This document shows, piece by piece, positions 50,501 to 61,905 of a DNA stretch of 64,000 nucleotides; position 1 is the first letter of the stretch, and every line of letters starts with the position of its first letter. The position numbers and the translations under genes were made by a program. The DNA lies in the NCBI RefSeq assembly GCF_030272615.1, contig NC_081406.1, positions 112,935,783-112,999,782 of the forward strand, in the 5' to 3' direction. Under the pieces are notes generated by a model. That model searched no databases and had not been told where the DNA came from. It saw only the letters and a program-made list of their open reading frames with translations. This stretch comes from Cryptomeria japonica (lineage: Eukaryota; Streptophyta; Pinopsida; Cupressales; Cupressaceae).

Positions 50501-51684
50501 TCACCATAAAATTAATGCACAGGCATGACATACAACTAACCTTTGAAATTCTTTAGGCACCTTGAACATGCCTCTAGAATTGATCGGCACGGTTTTCTGA
50601 TCATTAAACCGAGTTTTGCAACTTTTAGGCACTTGTGCCGCATTTTTGCATTTAAACCCAAAGATGCAATTCTAGAACTGGTCAAAACACCTTTCTGGAC
50701 TTCGCAAATTGACAGGTGTACTATCTGATATATAAGCATTCACTTTGCCAAACCGTTCCTCATGACGAATCTTGGGTGAAGAAATATTAACAGTTAAAGA
50801 TGACCATTTGGCTCTGTCAGCACTACGAACTTGATAAAATCAATGCGCAGGGACCTCAAAATGGCTTTCTTAAAAATATCAAATGATCTCCGTAGACCCC
50901 CAAATCCAAGGCATAGGTACCTTAAAGTAGAAAGAAGACCTTGGAATTCTCAGTTTGACTAGGAAGCTGATAGGGTGCAAATAGCGTGCTCATGAAAATA
51001 GAAACTTTAACTGATGTAGCAATGAAAGTGCAGAAAACTGAATAAAGTGGCTCAAGAAATCATCTTGGAAAACTGATCAAACGGATTGACAGGGGCTTCA
51101 AACTAGAAACAAAGCTTGTATTTCATACCAGCATTACCTTGGAAGAAATATTTTGATATAACACTCAACTAGGCATTCTTTACACATGTGCAAAGTGGTG
51201 CTCTGACTAGCTGTTGAAAGAGGGTCCTATCAAAACAATACAAATTGCAAACGGATTGGGCCTACCAAACTGAGCAAATGGATTTATAGGGACTTGAAAT
51301 TTGGCATGTGGACTCACCTATATGCATATAATTCAATGCACTTTGAATTTCAACATGACAATCTACTGGTCAAAAGTTATAGGTGCTCAAAGTTGACCAT
51401 TTAGTAAAATCTGAATTTGTACCTATGATGGACTTTCAGCTCACCCCTTGAAATGGGTACTTGATAAACTGATCCAAACTGAAATCTGAAAGTTGAAAAA
51501 AACTTCATAGGCCAAATGAAAGGTACGAGACACATTTACCAAGCCTTACCCTTTGATAATCAACTGGCTCCATTTTACCCTCTTTCTAACTAGGCCACTC
51601 TGGATGATTCACTAAGTACTCATTTGAAAGCGGAGAGCAAAATTTTGAAATGTGCCTCTCAAAATACTCAAATTTTATGTCCCA
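47551..51684 (-). repeat. Right (5') LTR of the Tat-like element, about 4.1 kb
   Basis: Starts TGTTCACC beside the primer site; the outer end is placed at GTCCCA because similarity to the left repeat stops there. Length near 4 kb agrees with the long LTRs of Ogre/Tat elements. Contains a cluster of GCCAC words with a palindrome TGCCACGTGGCA (about 48738-48749). Short frames inside it resemble nothing known. Confidence 0.55.
48730..48930. repeat. GCCAC-rich cluster with palindromic G-box
   Basis: About eight GCCAC words (contexts CTGCCACTTG, CTGCCACCTG, CCGCCACCTG) in 200 bases of locally GC-rich DNA. The first lies in the 12-bp palindrome TGCCACGTGGCA containing CACGTG, a plant bZIP/bHLH-type core. 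It sits inside the putative LTR, so it could be part of the element's promoter. Confidence 0.6.
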
Positions 51685-51839
51685 ATAAGGATAATGAAGG
51701 ATAATAGGATAGATGAAACTTGCCCCAAAGTATGGCAGGCAAGAAGTTCATGGATTACGCATGATGCCTATTTTACAGGTTTTCATCATGGTACTTTCCC
51801 AAGGGCTTGTTTGCTAGGTTTTCACTAGAGGACGAATTA

Positions 51840-51895
51840 TTTTTCTTTTCTTTTTTTCAATTTTTTTTTTCCTTTTTTTTTTTTGTATTTCAACT
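51840..51895. repeat. Poly-T/pyrimidine tract
   Basis: Several T runs of 7-14 bases separated by C or single bases. Lies just left of the family E coding region. Confidence 0.9.
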
Positions 51896-51999
51896 TTTTA
51901 GCATAAAATGGATACATTATAGGATATGGAAGAAGGACTCAAGCATATTTTTTTCGAAGAGTAGCCTTGAAAAAAATGAACCATGACTATTAAAAGTAT

Positions 52000-54900
52000 G
52001 TAAAAAGATGTTGGTAGGATCATGACATGGAAATGAGATGGGACTAAGGCCAAGATTTATGCAAAAGACTGGAGAGGGATGGAAGGATGGAAAATATGCA
52101 TTGGATAATGGAGTGGGTGGAAGAAGACATTTTTTTGAGTGGATGGGAATGTTGGAAAGATCAACATTGGCACAAACCTTGAGGGGTAGCCTAATGGAGG
52201 AAATGTGAATCTTAAATTTTGAGATTTGGATGGAGGAAAGGCCATGGATTCTGGGACATGACCCAAAATTGATGAAGGAGGTGATGGAGGAATAGATTTG
52301 AAAGATTTGGATGGAGGAGTAGAAATTTTAGATGCCAAGTTGGACTTTTCTTTAGATTATTGTGCTTCAAGGAGCTGCTTAGGGATCCACATGGTTTTTG
52401 ATTTTTCTTTTTTGTGTGGTTCACTGGTTTGCATTTCTTGCACAAGGGATGAACCCATATAGCCTTTGAATTTTGTTTTTGAGAAATTGGTCTCTGTGGC
52501 CTTCTAGATATTTCTTTTTCTTTTTGGATCATATTTTTCTTTGTTTTAACATGTCATTTAGATTGGACATGTTGATCCTTGAATACATGTGGATTGCTGG
52601 ACTTGTAACTTTCATGCTTGTTATCCAAATTAATTGGAGAAGGAAAGGAATGCACAGATGGATAGGAATGACATGGAGGTGTTTTGGATGGATGGAAGGT
52701 GCTCAAGGATGGTGTCTTTGCTGAAATTGAATAGGGGATGAAGGGATATAAGTACCTAAAATGGATGGAAGGGATGAAGGACTAGGTGAATGCTTTGATT
52801 TAGGTTTAATAGGGATACCAACATCTTGATGAATGTCATTGAGGCCATGACCATTAAGATCTTCTCTGATATAGAGGGGTTCTTGCTTGTGAAGGTCTAC
52901 CCCTTTTACTTTATGAATATTTGGACTCGTAGGATACTCTTTCCTTTGGGAAGAAGATGTGAGTCCATTATGAGGCGGATACAATATGGAAGGAATGATG
53001 GGATCATGAAGTGGATTAGACTAGACCAAAGTGGAGGAACCCATTGTGCATATAGGGGATTCATGAACATCTTGCACCAACATGTTAGGATGGTGAGAGG
53101 GATTAGGATCAATGATAGGCTCTTCATGAGATGGAATTGGAGGAATAATGGGGTCATCAAAGGAAATAAGATCTTGGAGCATATATGGAGGATTAGGACA
53201 TGGAAATGGAGGAACAAAGGAATCTCATGGATGATCTAAAGGGATAATAGCTTCTTGTGGTGGTCATGAAGCTGAAAGGATACTTTGGTCTTAACAAGGA
53301 GGAAGATCATTAGATTCTCTTTAAAATGTAATCTTCTCTTGAATTTCAATGGGATCATTAGGAATGAGAAAAGGGATAACTTGATCTTGATTAAGCAGCA
53401 GAATGGCAACTAGATTTGAAAAGGTGCTATGTTCTTGGATAGGGATTGTTAGGTCCCAGAGACAACTGAGAGGGGGGGAGGGTGAATCACTTGTCAAATA
53501 AATTCAAACCAAAAACAACTTAACCAACTTAATGCTTAATACCGGTAAACTAGTCTAATATGTTGGTAGACAGTTTTAACAGTTAATTGCAATACCGGTA
53601 AGGATTAATGCATGAAACAAAAAGACAAAGTCATCCACAACACATAACACCAATATTTGTATGTGGAAACCTTGTAAGGGGAAAAACCACGGTGGGAAAC
53701 CTTACCCACAATCAGATGATACTACTGCAGATAGTAAGTGTATACAAATGGGGTCTGCACATGCAGAAAGGCCAAGCGCCTATAGCTCATTGCTCAATCA
53801 CAAAATGGGAGTCACACTGACTACAATTGGATGGTTAAATCCAATAAGAATGTACTGTGCAAAATAGCATCTTCATATGCTGGATTCAGTACCGGTGTAG
53901 TTCTAATTGTCTTCTCAAAAACCCTCCTTCAATCTTCAAATGATGTCTGCGTGTATAGCTCTTCTTATTCTCATGTATACCTTCACACAATCCTTTTTAC
54001 AGTCCACACTTTGATCTTACAAATAAGATCTTACATTTATACCATAACCTAGGACCAATTTTAGTAGGTCGGCTCTATAAGATATTACAATAAAATTAAT
54101 TTACAAATTAATTAATACCTGATGCAATAACCAATTCGCCATGTCAGCTTAATGCATTTACAACAATAATAAATCATCTTCATAGTGTGCCATGCTGATC
54201 TGGAAAAGATAAACTTGCCGATGTAACCTGGACCTATTTGCTGGTAACAATAAATATGCAAATATGAATATACCAATAAAAAAAACTCCAAGACAAGGTG
54301 TCCACATGATGTCTTTGACATAACCAAGTGTTTTCCATATCATTCCAAGTGCCGGTGATCATTATATCTTGCCAGTGTACCAGATACTGATGACTGTGCA
54401 TAAGTCACTTGCTTGCCAGTGAATGTTGCTGATACTCCAAAATGCCATAGTTGGTAAGTGTTTAGTAGGTGTTGACATCAATGACAAAACCATACCAAAA
54501 TACCAACAGGGATATGGGGATCATCATAAGTGTCTAGGAAGATGAGATCTTGGTCAATAATTGGATGGGATGATAAGGTTTTGGGATCTTGATCTTGATC
54601 TATTTCAAGACACATTTCATCATGCTCCAAATTATCCTCTCAACATGGGGTTGGACTTTGGATATGCATGTCGGATTTTGGCTAGGGATCAATGCTTTAA
54701 CATGAGCAAAATGGACTTTGAATGAGACTCTCTAAAAGAGAAGCATCCAATGGCATTAAATATTGCATTTCCAAATAATACAAGGGATTTGTATAAAGGC
54801 ATAAATTATCATGTATTTGTGTTGCAGACAACCCTTGGGAGGATGCATTATTTGATGTATCATTCAAAGACAACGATGGAAATTTCTTTTGTGAATCTTT

Positions 54901-55760
54901 AGGAGATGATATGGGAGGTTCTTGCGAAACTTAAAAAGGTGTAGGAATAGAGGCCAGTGGAAAATCAATTTGTTTATGAGGGGATGATGAGCCATTTCTA
55001 GACATGAGCATATGATTTTGATCTTTCTCATAAAAATCACTTAGGACTCTCTTTAAGAGATTTGTAATAGAGCCATTTTTCTTTGGAGATGAATTTGAAT
55101 ACTTCCAAGATTTTGACATGGTTGGGTTTTGATTTTGGACTTGTTTGAAAGGGATTTGGTTTTGAATTGGTGTTACAATTTGATTTTGGATTGGGTGTTG
55201 GTCAAATTGGTTTGACATGTTTGAAATTTGGCTCGATGTGTGTTGCAAATTTTGTTCTTGAAGTTTTGGTTGTATTTGTTGATACTTAGTTTGTTGCATA
55301 TACTTGAAAGTTGGTTGGACCAATTGTTTACATTGTGTGATTGGTTGAGAATATTGTTGAAATTGCATGGTCAATTATACTGGTTGGACATGTTGGACCA
55401 TTTATTGTTGTTGGATCATTGGTTGTGTTGGTTTAATATGTTGTTGATTCAAGATTTGATTGAATGAGGTTTAATTTGGGACTTGGTTGAAATTTGTGCT
55501 TGTTGTTTGAAAGTGTTTCATCATCTCTATTTGTGAAATGAGAGTTGGTATGTTTGATTGTTCGATGAGAGATTTTACATCAATTGGCTCAATATTTGGA
55601 TTTGGACTTGGAAATTTTTGAAACATTTTGGATATTTTGGACCTAATATTTTTTATGGTTTTCCACTTTTTCTTCCAAGATCTCCTTTTCTCGAGCTAGT
55701 TTTCCCTTGAGTTGTCGTATTTGGACACTTGTTTCATCATAAAAAGTTTTACTGATATTG
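52000..55760 (-). pseudogene. Gln/Pro/Ser-rich gag-like ORF of family E, interrupted in frame by a solo LTR
   Basis: The N-terminal coiled coil (about 55760-55640) matches the frame at 1-221. The next part is Gln/Asn-rich (QFQQYSQPITQCKQLVQP; QNQNPTMSKSWKYS), then Pro/Ser/Ile-rich (SHHPNMLVQ; HSPSPSSLPSILGTYIP). The frame of the 54931-55374 piece equals that of the 52703-52984 piece when the 1062-bp LTR plus one 5-bp duplication is discounted. Stops interrupt it many times and the 52057-52532 pieces are in other frames, so it is decayed. No knuckle, protease or polymerase motif found. The family is not recognised; a gag-like structural protein is a guess from position. Confidence 0.45.
53447..54508 (-). 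mobile_element. Solo LTR of the copia B family
   Basis: Starts TGTTAGGTCC and ends TACCAACA, 1062 bp, flanked by perfect 5-bp repeats GGGAT (53442-53446 and 54509-54513). Sequence is close to the copia B LTRs throughout, including the G run, the block GGGGAAAAACCACGGTGGG and CAATCAGATGATACTACTGC. No internal element sequence is present, so this is the product of LTR-LTR recombination. Confidence 0.95.
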
Positions 55761-57865
55761 CCTTGTTGTTGGGTTGGATAGAGTTGTGATTGTCATGGAT
55801 TAAAACTTGATTGCATTCTGTTATTAATTGGACCAATCTTTGGTTGATATGTCAAACTTGGACCCTTGTTTCAAGATGCATGTCACTATGCAATGCAATA
55901 TTTTTGGGATTTTGGATTTTAAGAATGATGTATGCAACTAATGCAACCTAGGTGATTGACAATGAAACTAATGCAACCTACGTCTTTTTGAATTTTTAGA
56001 ATAAAAATGATATGTAATTAAATGAAATGTAAGTGATTGACAATACAACTAAATATTTTTGGACCTTTTAAATTTTTGGAGTGATGATGGTATGCACTTT
56101 TGGGATATGAGAGTGCAACCTATGTTTTTGTTGTTTTTTAGGTTTGGACAAACTCTTGAAATTCAAACCTAAAGACATGACCCTTATGAAGATAAAATGA
56201 AGTCAATACCTTAAGAGGAAAAAGGACAAAAGGACTAAATGATAGTAGGACAATTTGACAATGCCTCACCAATATGCTTGGATACTAAGCTAGGTTTGAC
56301 AAAATGATGTTGATAAGAGGACAAAATATCGGACAAGGTCATGAATCCTTAACAATGACTTAGGGTTTGATCTAAAGTTTTGATTTTTGGAGTTTGGAAA
56401 ACCTAATTTTGAGACTAAATTGAAGAGGACAATTATAATGACAATTATAATGACAATGGACTAGATATGATATGAAAAATAACCTCAAGATGAGATAACC
56501 TAAATATATAAAATGACCTAAAGTATGAAATGACCTTATGTTATGATATGGACCAAAATTGATTACAATGCAAAGATATGAACTAGGGTTATGATATTAC
56601 CTTATACTATGATATAGAAATGACCTAACATTATGAGATCAGGGGTGTAAATGTAAATGTATGGCAATGTGAACCTAAGACAAAACTTAGGGTGTGGACC
56701 ACACAATGATATTGACCTAATAGAAGAAGGACATATGCAAGGAAATTATTTGTGAGGAAATTAATATAACCTAAGTGAAGACATAATTTTGGGATGACAA
56801 TAATAATAAAAGATGCAACCTAAGCCAAGACCTAGTTTTGGTATGATAATGATAATGCAAAATGTCACCTAAGTGAAAACCTAGCTTAGGCATGACAATG
56901 AAAAGAGGACTTAGGGAAATTATTTTAAACCTAAGTGCAAAATGAGGACACTAAAATGAAAGATAATGTTTATGTGACCTAAAATATAGGGTTTGAACTA
57001 TGCAAAATCTAACCTAAGTGACATAAATTTTGAAACAAGGATTTCCAATGTTTTGACAAGCCATGTTCAAATGTTGGATGAATACTTGGACAAAACTGTG
57101 AACTCTTTGTTTGAACTTCAAAAAACCAAGGTTGTTTATGACCACTTGTGAGAATTATTTTTGATTCAACTTTTAGCAAGTATGGAAGACAAAATATTTG
57201 TTTGACTTTGATGCAAGACAATCATGCACCTTCAACACCAAATCTTAAGGCTGGAAAGGATAATAGTTGTTAGATATCACTTGGTTTCCCAACTACGCTT
57301 ACTCAAAGCAAATACTTAGATGCTTGACCCCACTGACTCCACTCCACGAAACTCACTTCTTCAGGGTAGCCAAGTATCAGTTCCCATGAAAACTCCCCAT
57401 GGTGAACTTTGTATCTTTACTAAGAGTTGTAAGGACATGAGACGTCATTAGAGGTCTGACCTCTTGTACCAACAACTAGAAGGTTTTTGGTCTCTAAGCA
57501 TAAAGGTTTTTAACCAAGGCATCCATTCGGGTAGCCATACATGCAGTATTTCATCCCGTTAAGGAGGCCTCCTAGCCTACAGAGGTTATGCTCTATAGGT
57601 TTTTATGTGCCATGCAGACACTAAGGGAGACTTACATTTGTATGACACATCGACACCCGTCACTTGAAAATTTCCTCACAAACATATTTATTTATAGTGG
57701 TTTGGAAGAGCTTGGCCTTAGCCCGTTACCACTTGGGTCATTCCATCTCACCAGTGCCTATGCAAAGTGTCAAGAAAATAGAGAGGTAGGCCCTCTAAAG
57801 GTAAAAACACACAATCAAAATAAAAGAGGACATGACAAATAGTGATTGTTTAACCTTAAGAAAAT
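55761..57865 (-). other. Leader of family E copy 2
   Basis: AT-rich, matching 222-1735 in order and orientation. Repeats of ATGACAAT-type words at 56420-56460. No gene. Confidence 0.45.
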
Positions 57866-57879
57866 GAAATGATTTCATT

Positions 57880-58210
57880 GATCCATCTGTATCCTAATTA
57901 AGGCTAGATGAGGTTAATTCCACCTTAATTTGAAAAGGATTTGAACAATTTAAACCATGATTAAATGCAATTTGTTGTTGATTTTAAACCCTTTGCATGG
58001 ATGAAATGTGAAATTTGTTGTTGTTCTTTGATCCAAATCCTAATTAAGACTATGTGAGAATTGTAGGATTCATTCAAACCTCCTAATTAAACTATATGAA
58101 GAATTATTGTTCATTAAAACCTCCTAATTAGGCTATATGAAAAATTGTTGTTCATTAAAACCTCCTAATTAGGCTATGTGAATAATTGTTGTTCATTCAA
58201 ACCCCCTAAT
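57880..58210. repeat. 41-bp tandem repeat
   Basis: TTCATT(A/C)AAACC(T/C)CCTAATTA units begin at 58069, 58110, 58151 and 58192, exactly 41 apart; more degenerate units (CCTAATTAAGGCTA) lie between 57887 and 58060. The last unit runs into the copia C LTR. Confidence 0.8.
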
Positions 58211-59133
58211 TATTGGGATCCAAGAACACTAAGTGGGGGGTGGGGGGGTGAATTAGTGTTCTGCTAGTAAGATAAGATTTTATCCTTTTGTAACATACAC
58301 ACATAAATCGGTAAATGGATAAACATATAACTTGAAGGAAATAAACCATCCACATGAATGAACACCATAACACACAGAATTTATATGTGGAAAACCTCAA
58401 AGAGGAAAAACTATGGTGGGATTTGTGACCCACAATATCAATTCACTGGCCATATGAAAGATATTACATAGAAAGGGGGTATGCACATTCAGGAAGGCAC
58501 ATTTCCTAGAGTACATTGCTCATCACTAACAAGTCTCACTGACTAAAAGCTTCTGTTGAGGTAAAATAGTAATAATGAACTCTCAAAATGCATCTGCAAT
58601 GCCAAAAAGAGTTCCGATTATATCCCTGCTCTGTACTAGTTCATAAACCCTGAACACTTCTACTGGTATCTCCTTTCCTCCAAGAATGATTTACAAACCA
58701 TCTACAGATCATTGCATGAAATAACATTCACATACAGATGATCTATACACATATCCTTCACATTACACAATTATGCTACCTTGACATATATTCTTCTATA
58801 TCCTCCTTATGATCCATAATATCATAATGTCCTAACAAACTAACCTATATACCCTTTACAAATAATATGCCTTATGTCAGCTTACAATAAATTACAAAAT
58901 ATATACAATTTCGGCCCAATACAATAATTACAAAATGATTTTATAAATAAAATTTCCTTGACTAATGTTGGCTTCACTAAAGTGCTAGATGTTGGTGCCA
59001 GTGCCGGTTGTAACCTTGAATACATAATGCTAGTGTTTGTCGGTGAATGTCTCCTAATGCTGGTATATGACGTCAATAGAATCTTGTTGCCATCAATGAC
59101 AACAAATGAATCCAATGAGTGTTAATTGCCAAT
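58211..59133 (-). repeat. 3' LTR of copia C
   Basis: Starts TATTGGGATCC and ends TTGCCAATA; both ends look like TGTTGG/CCAACA with a transition. Carries the copia LTR hallmarks seen elsewhere here: the G run followed by GTGAATTAG, and the block GTGGAAAACCTCAAAGAGG. Confidence 0.75.
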
Positions 59134-59147
59134 AATTTCCCCCTTTG
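59134..59147 (-). other. Polypurine tract of copia C
   Basis: Minus strand CCAAAGGGGGAAAT precedes the LTR start, nearly identical to that of copia A. Confidence 0.8.
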
Positions 59148-59436
59148 GCATTGATGGCAACACTCATGTAAAAAATGGATTCCCTATCAGTTCAACTAAA
59201 ATATGACACATGCTCTCCTTGAGCAATAAACTTTGTCTGATATCCTTCTTAGATTTTTTGTTTGATATTTTTCACATATATACACTCCCCCTTTGGAATC
59301 AATGCCAAAGACCAGTGAAAGAATTGAAAGAATTTGGTTCAGAACAAAAGAATGAATAAATTTAGATTATTTTACTGGAGCCTAACCAATTTCAAAATTT
59401 TTGAATAAGTTTTATCTAGAAATTGTATGTATGTAT
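59148..59436 (-). other. 3' untranslated part of copia C
   Basis: Non-coding; includes a second CTCCCCCTTTGGAATCAATGCC-like word around 59286, as in other copia elements here. Ends at the TGTAT target site. Confidence 0.5.
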
Positions 59437-61899
59437 TGTTGGCATTGTGTTGTCATTGATGTCAAATGGTATGGGATGTCTATTGGTATGTGTGATGTAT
59501 GTACAACACTGTCAAGAAGGAGTACATGGCAAGATGAGATATCCTTGACATCTCTATCAGTTGTAGGACACTGGTAAGGTAAGATAGAGGTTACTGGTAC
59601 ACAAGTTAGGCACAAGTTAGTGCCTAACTTGTGTGGGCAAGATGAGTAGGTTACCAGTACTGTGTATCACTGGTAAGGAAAGGATGTCAACTGGTAAATG
59701 ATGTTTTGACATGGAAAAGTCAGACCAACCAAGTGAATGATTGTTAGTTGGCCAAGGTGTTTGGATGTTGTTTGTGATGAAGAGGCAAAATATTACCTGA
59801 ATCACATCAACACTGGAAGAGAAGAATAAATAAGTCATTAGTATGTTGTGAGGTTGCAGAAGAACATGACTCTCACCAGATGAAAATGCAGTCATCATGA
59901 GATGTCACATGAGTGCACTGCAGGATGTAGATTACAAGAACTCACTCTCATCGGTAAGTGGAACTTATCTCCTATTATGCACAATGTGAATCATAGTCAT
60001 GTGAAATAAGGTAGATGAGGCAAAGGTAGGTGTCTGAAGGCTCACACCAGATCCACCGGTGAATCAAAAGAATGCCTTGAGTGCATGCAATTAGGGATAT
60101 GCATTGGATTGTTTGAGAAGGCATGTTGAGATATTGGTACAGATGATGGGTAATGAGTTTTCCTTTTTGATAAATCGGTTGAGACATGGTCAGAGCTGAT
60201 TAGGGAGAAGGCAAGGTTGAACTGATATAGTCAGAAGAGAATGGGCTGACTAAAGATGGAGTTAGTTGAAGATTGATGACATGGTATCATCAAGAGGGTT
60301 ATATCGGTATGGATGTTCACCAGTAATATAAACAAGGTGCAGATGCAGATGAATCCCCATCTGATGTTGTTGTACTTAATATAGGTTAGCAAGTGTACTA
60401 ACTGATTGAGCAATCCATTGAAGAGAAACATAATGCAAAATGGATAACAGACCAGTTTGAGGGTTTATCTGGCAGGGTTAGTAAACCAACAGAGAAGAGG
60501 AACTAGTAAAGTGCTTGGTTGGGGAACCTATTTGAACTGACATGATGATCCAAGCTGGTAGTTGGTTGAAATGGATGCCACATGGAGTCAAGATGGTGAA
60601 CTTGCATGCAGTGATAGGAGGAATGTACACCAACAAGGTAGCTACTGAGTTGGCTGACATTAATGATAGATCCCAAAAGTCACGAGACATGTTGTAGAGC
60701 TATTGTAGGGGTTTGTGGCTCAAGGTCTGGAGGAAAACTATGATCAAGTTAAGAGTGATTGAGGATATCGAGGTAGATGAAGGAAACAACAAAACCAAAT
60801 CTCGGTGTTTGACCAAGAGACCAGTCGATAGGGTAAAAAGAAGATCGCTAGAGACAAAAGGCATAATCTAGAAGGCGTGTTGACGGTGGAGTTGTGCAGC
60901 TGGCAATCTGGAAGATTCAATCAGATAGGATCTGATTGGATTTGGTTTGCCTCAAGGATGGTGAAGAAACCCTAATTGCGTAAAATTTAAATTGTCTTTT
61001 GGCAGGAAACCTAGGCTATAAATATGTGAGCGAAAGACGTTGTTGATGCTACTGCTAAAGAGAAGCATATTGTGCTACTATGAAGTGTATTACTTCTATA
61101 TGTGAGAGAAACTCAGCCAAGTGCTCAACGAGCATCTAAGAAGAAAGTAATAGTGAGGGTGAACCAGGTTGAAGTGTTCAACTATTAGCAGAGTAGAACC
61201 AGTAGTGGTTATACCAGCAAAGAAGAAGAGAAGAGAGTTTCAAAGAAGGTGTATAGAGAACCGACAGAGTATAGTACTGGTAAAGCATAAAGAGTGAGGA
61301 GGAGATCCAACAGAGAAGAAAAAAAGAGGAGATTTGTATCGGTAGAGTTTATTGGCAGCAAGGTTGCAGTTGTGAGCAACAAGGAGTGAGTTGGTGTAGC
61401 AGAAAAGGTATCTCACTAGCAGAGTAAGATATTTGAAATGGTTGCAAGATTCACTTGTAACTAGACAACTACTTTTGTAATTGATGTTTTCATTAAGAAC
61501 ACTGAGTTGTAGCTCAGTGCAGTGGTTGTAGCTCCTTTGGGTTGTAGCCCATAAAGGTAGGGGTTGGTTCTCCTTAGGTTGGTGCCCTAAAGTCAGGGGT
61601 TGGTGCTCCCTGGGTTGGTGCCCTAAACTTTGTAACAGTGTTTTACCTGTGAGGTTGGATTGGAGCAGTAGTCTCCAGTAGCATTTCTCACCGAGGTTTC
61701 TCCCATCTTGGGTTTTCCTTGTATATATTGGTGTTATGTGATGTCCCTTGTGTGTTTTCTCTTGTGTAGGTCTCCCTACTAACTGGTAAGTTTGCATAGA
61801 GTTAGATCTCTTAACTGGTATACTCATAGAGGATAACAAAAGAGAAAAGTTTGAGAACAACTGATTCACCCCCCTCTTAGTGGTGCATTGTGTCCAACA
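59437..61899 (+). mobile_element. Solo LTR (2463 bp, plus strand) inserted in copia C
   Basis: TGTTGGCATT...GTCCAACA with a perfect 5-bp duplication TGTAT (59432-59436 and 61900-61904). Near the 3' end it has TTCACCCCCCTCTTAG, the typical plant copia LTR terminus, and a TATA-like box (61017). The R/U5-like part carries imperfect repeats of GGTTGGTGCCCTAAA (61579 and 61613) and TTGTAGCTC. No internal sequence of the parent element, and the opposite orientation to all other copia pieces here. Confidence 0.93.
61017..61024 (+). promoter_or_regulatory. TATA-like box of the solo LTR
   Basis: GGCTATAAATATGTG at 61014-61028. It lies about 875 bases before the LTR end, a plausible U3/R border; transcription would proceed toward 61899 and into copia C sequence, antisense to its ORF. 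Confidence 0.55.
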
Positions 61900-61905
61900 T
61901 GTATC

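Larger units (their letters stand above)
42968..51684 (-). mobile_element. Non-autonomous Tat/Ogre-like LTR element with gag but no recognisable pol
   Basis: About 42968-43895 and 50745-51684 are clear direct repeats (shared GACCATTTGGCTCTGTCAGC and TCAATGCGCAGGGACC), taken as the outer ends of two LTRs. An arginine-tRNA-type primer site (47543-47525) adjoins the putative inner end of the right LTR (TGTTCACC at 47551). Gag follows on the minus strand, but between its end (44133) and the left repeat there is no room for pol and none was seen. The left LTR appears to lack most of the right LTR's length. The outer boundary (GTCCCA) is uncertain because no clear polypurine tract precedes it. Confidence 0.6.
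51685..58210 (-). mobile_element. Family E element, copy 2 (coding region plus leader), holding a solo LTR
   Basis: About 55640-57865 matches 1-1735. Left of it on the minus strand runs a long Gln/Pro/Ser-rich coding region (about 55650-52000). It is interrupted by the solo LTR at 53447-54508. No LTR of this family was recognised at either side: the right end is replaced by other sequence with a 41-bp tandem repeat and a copia LTR, the left end by the Tat-like LTR. Confidence 0.5.
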
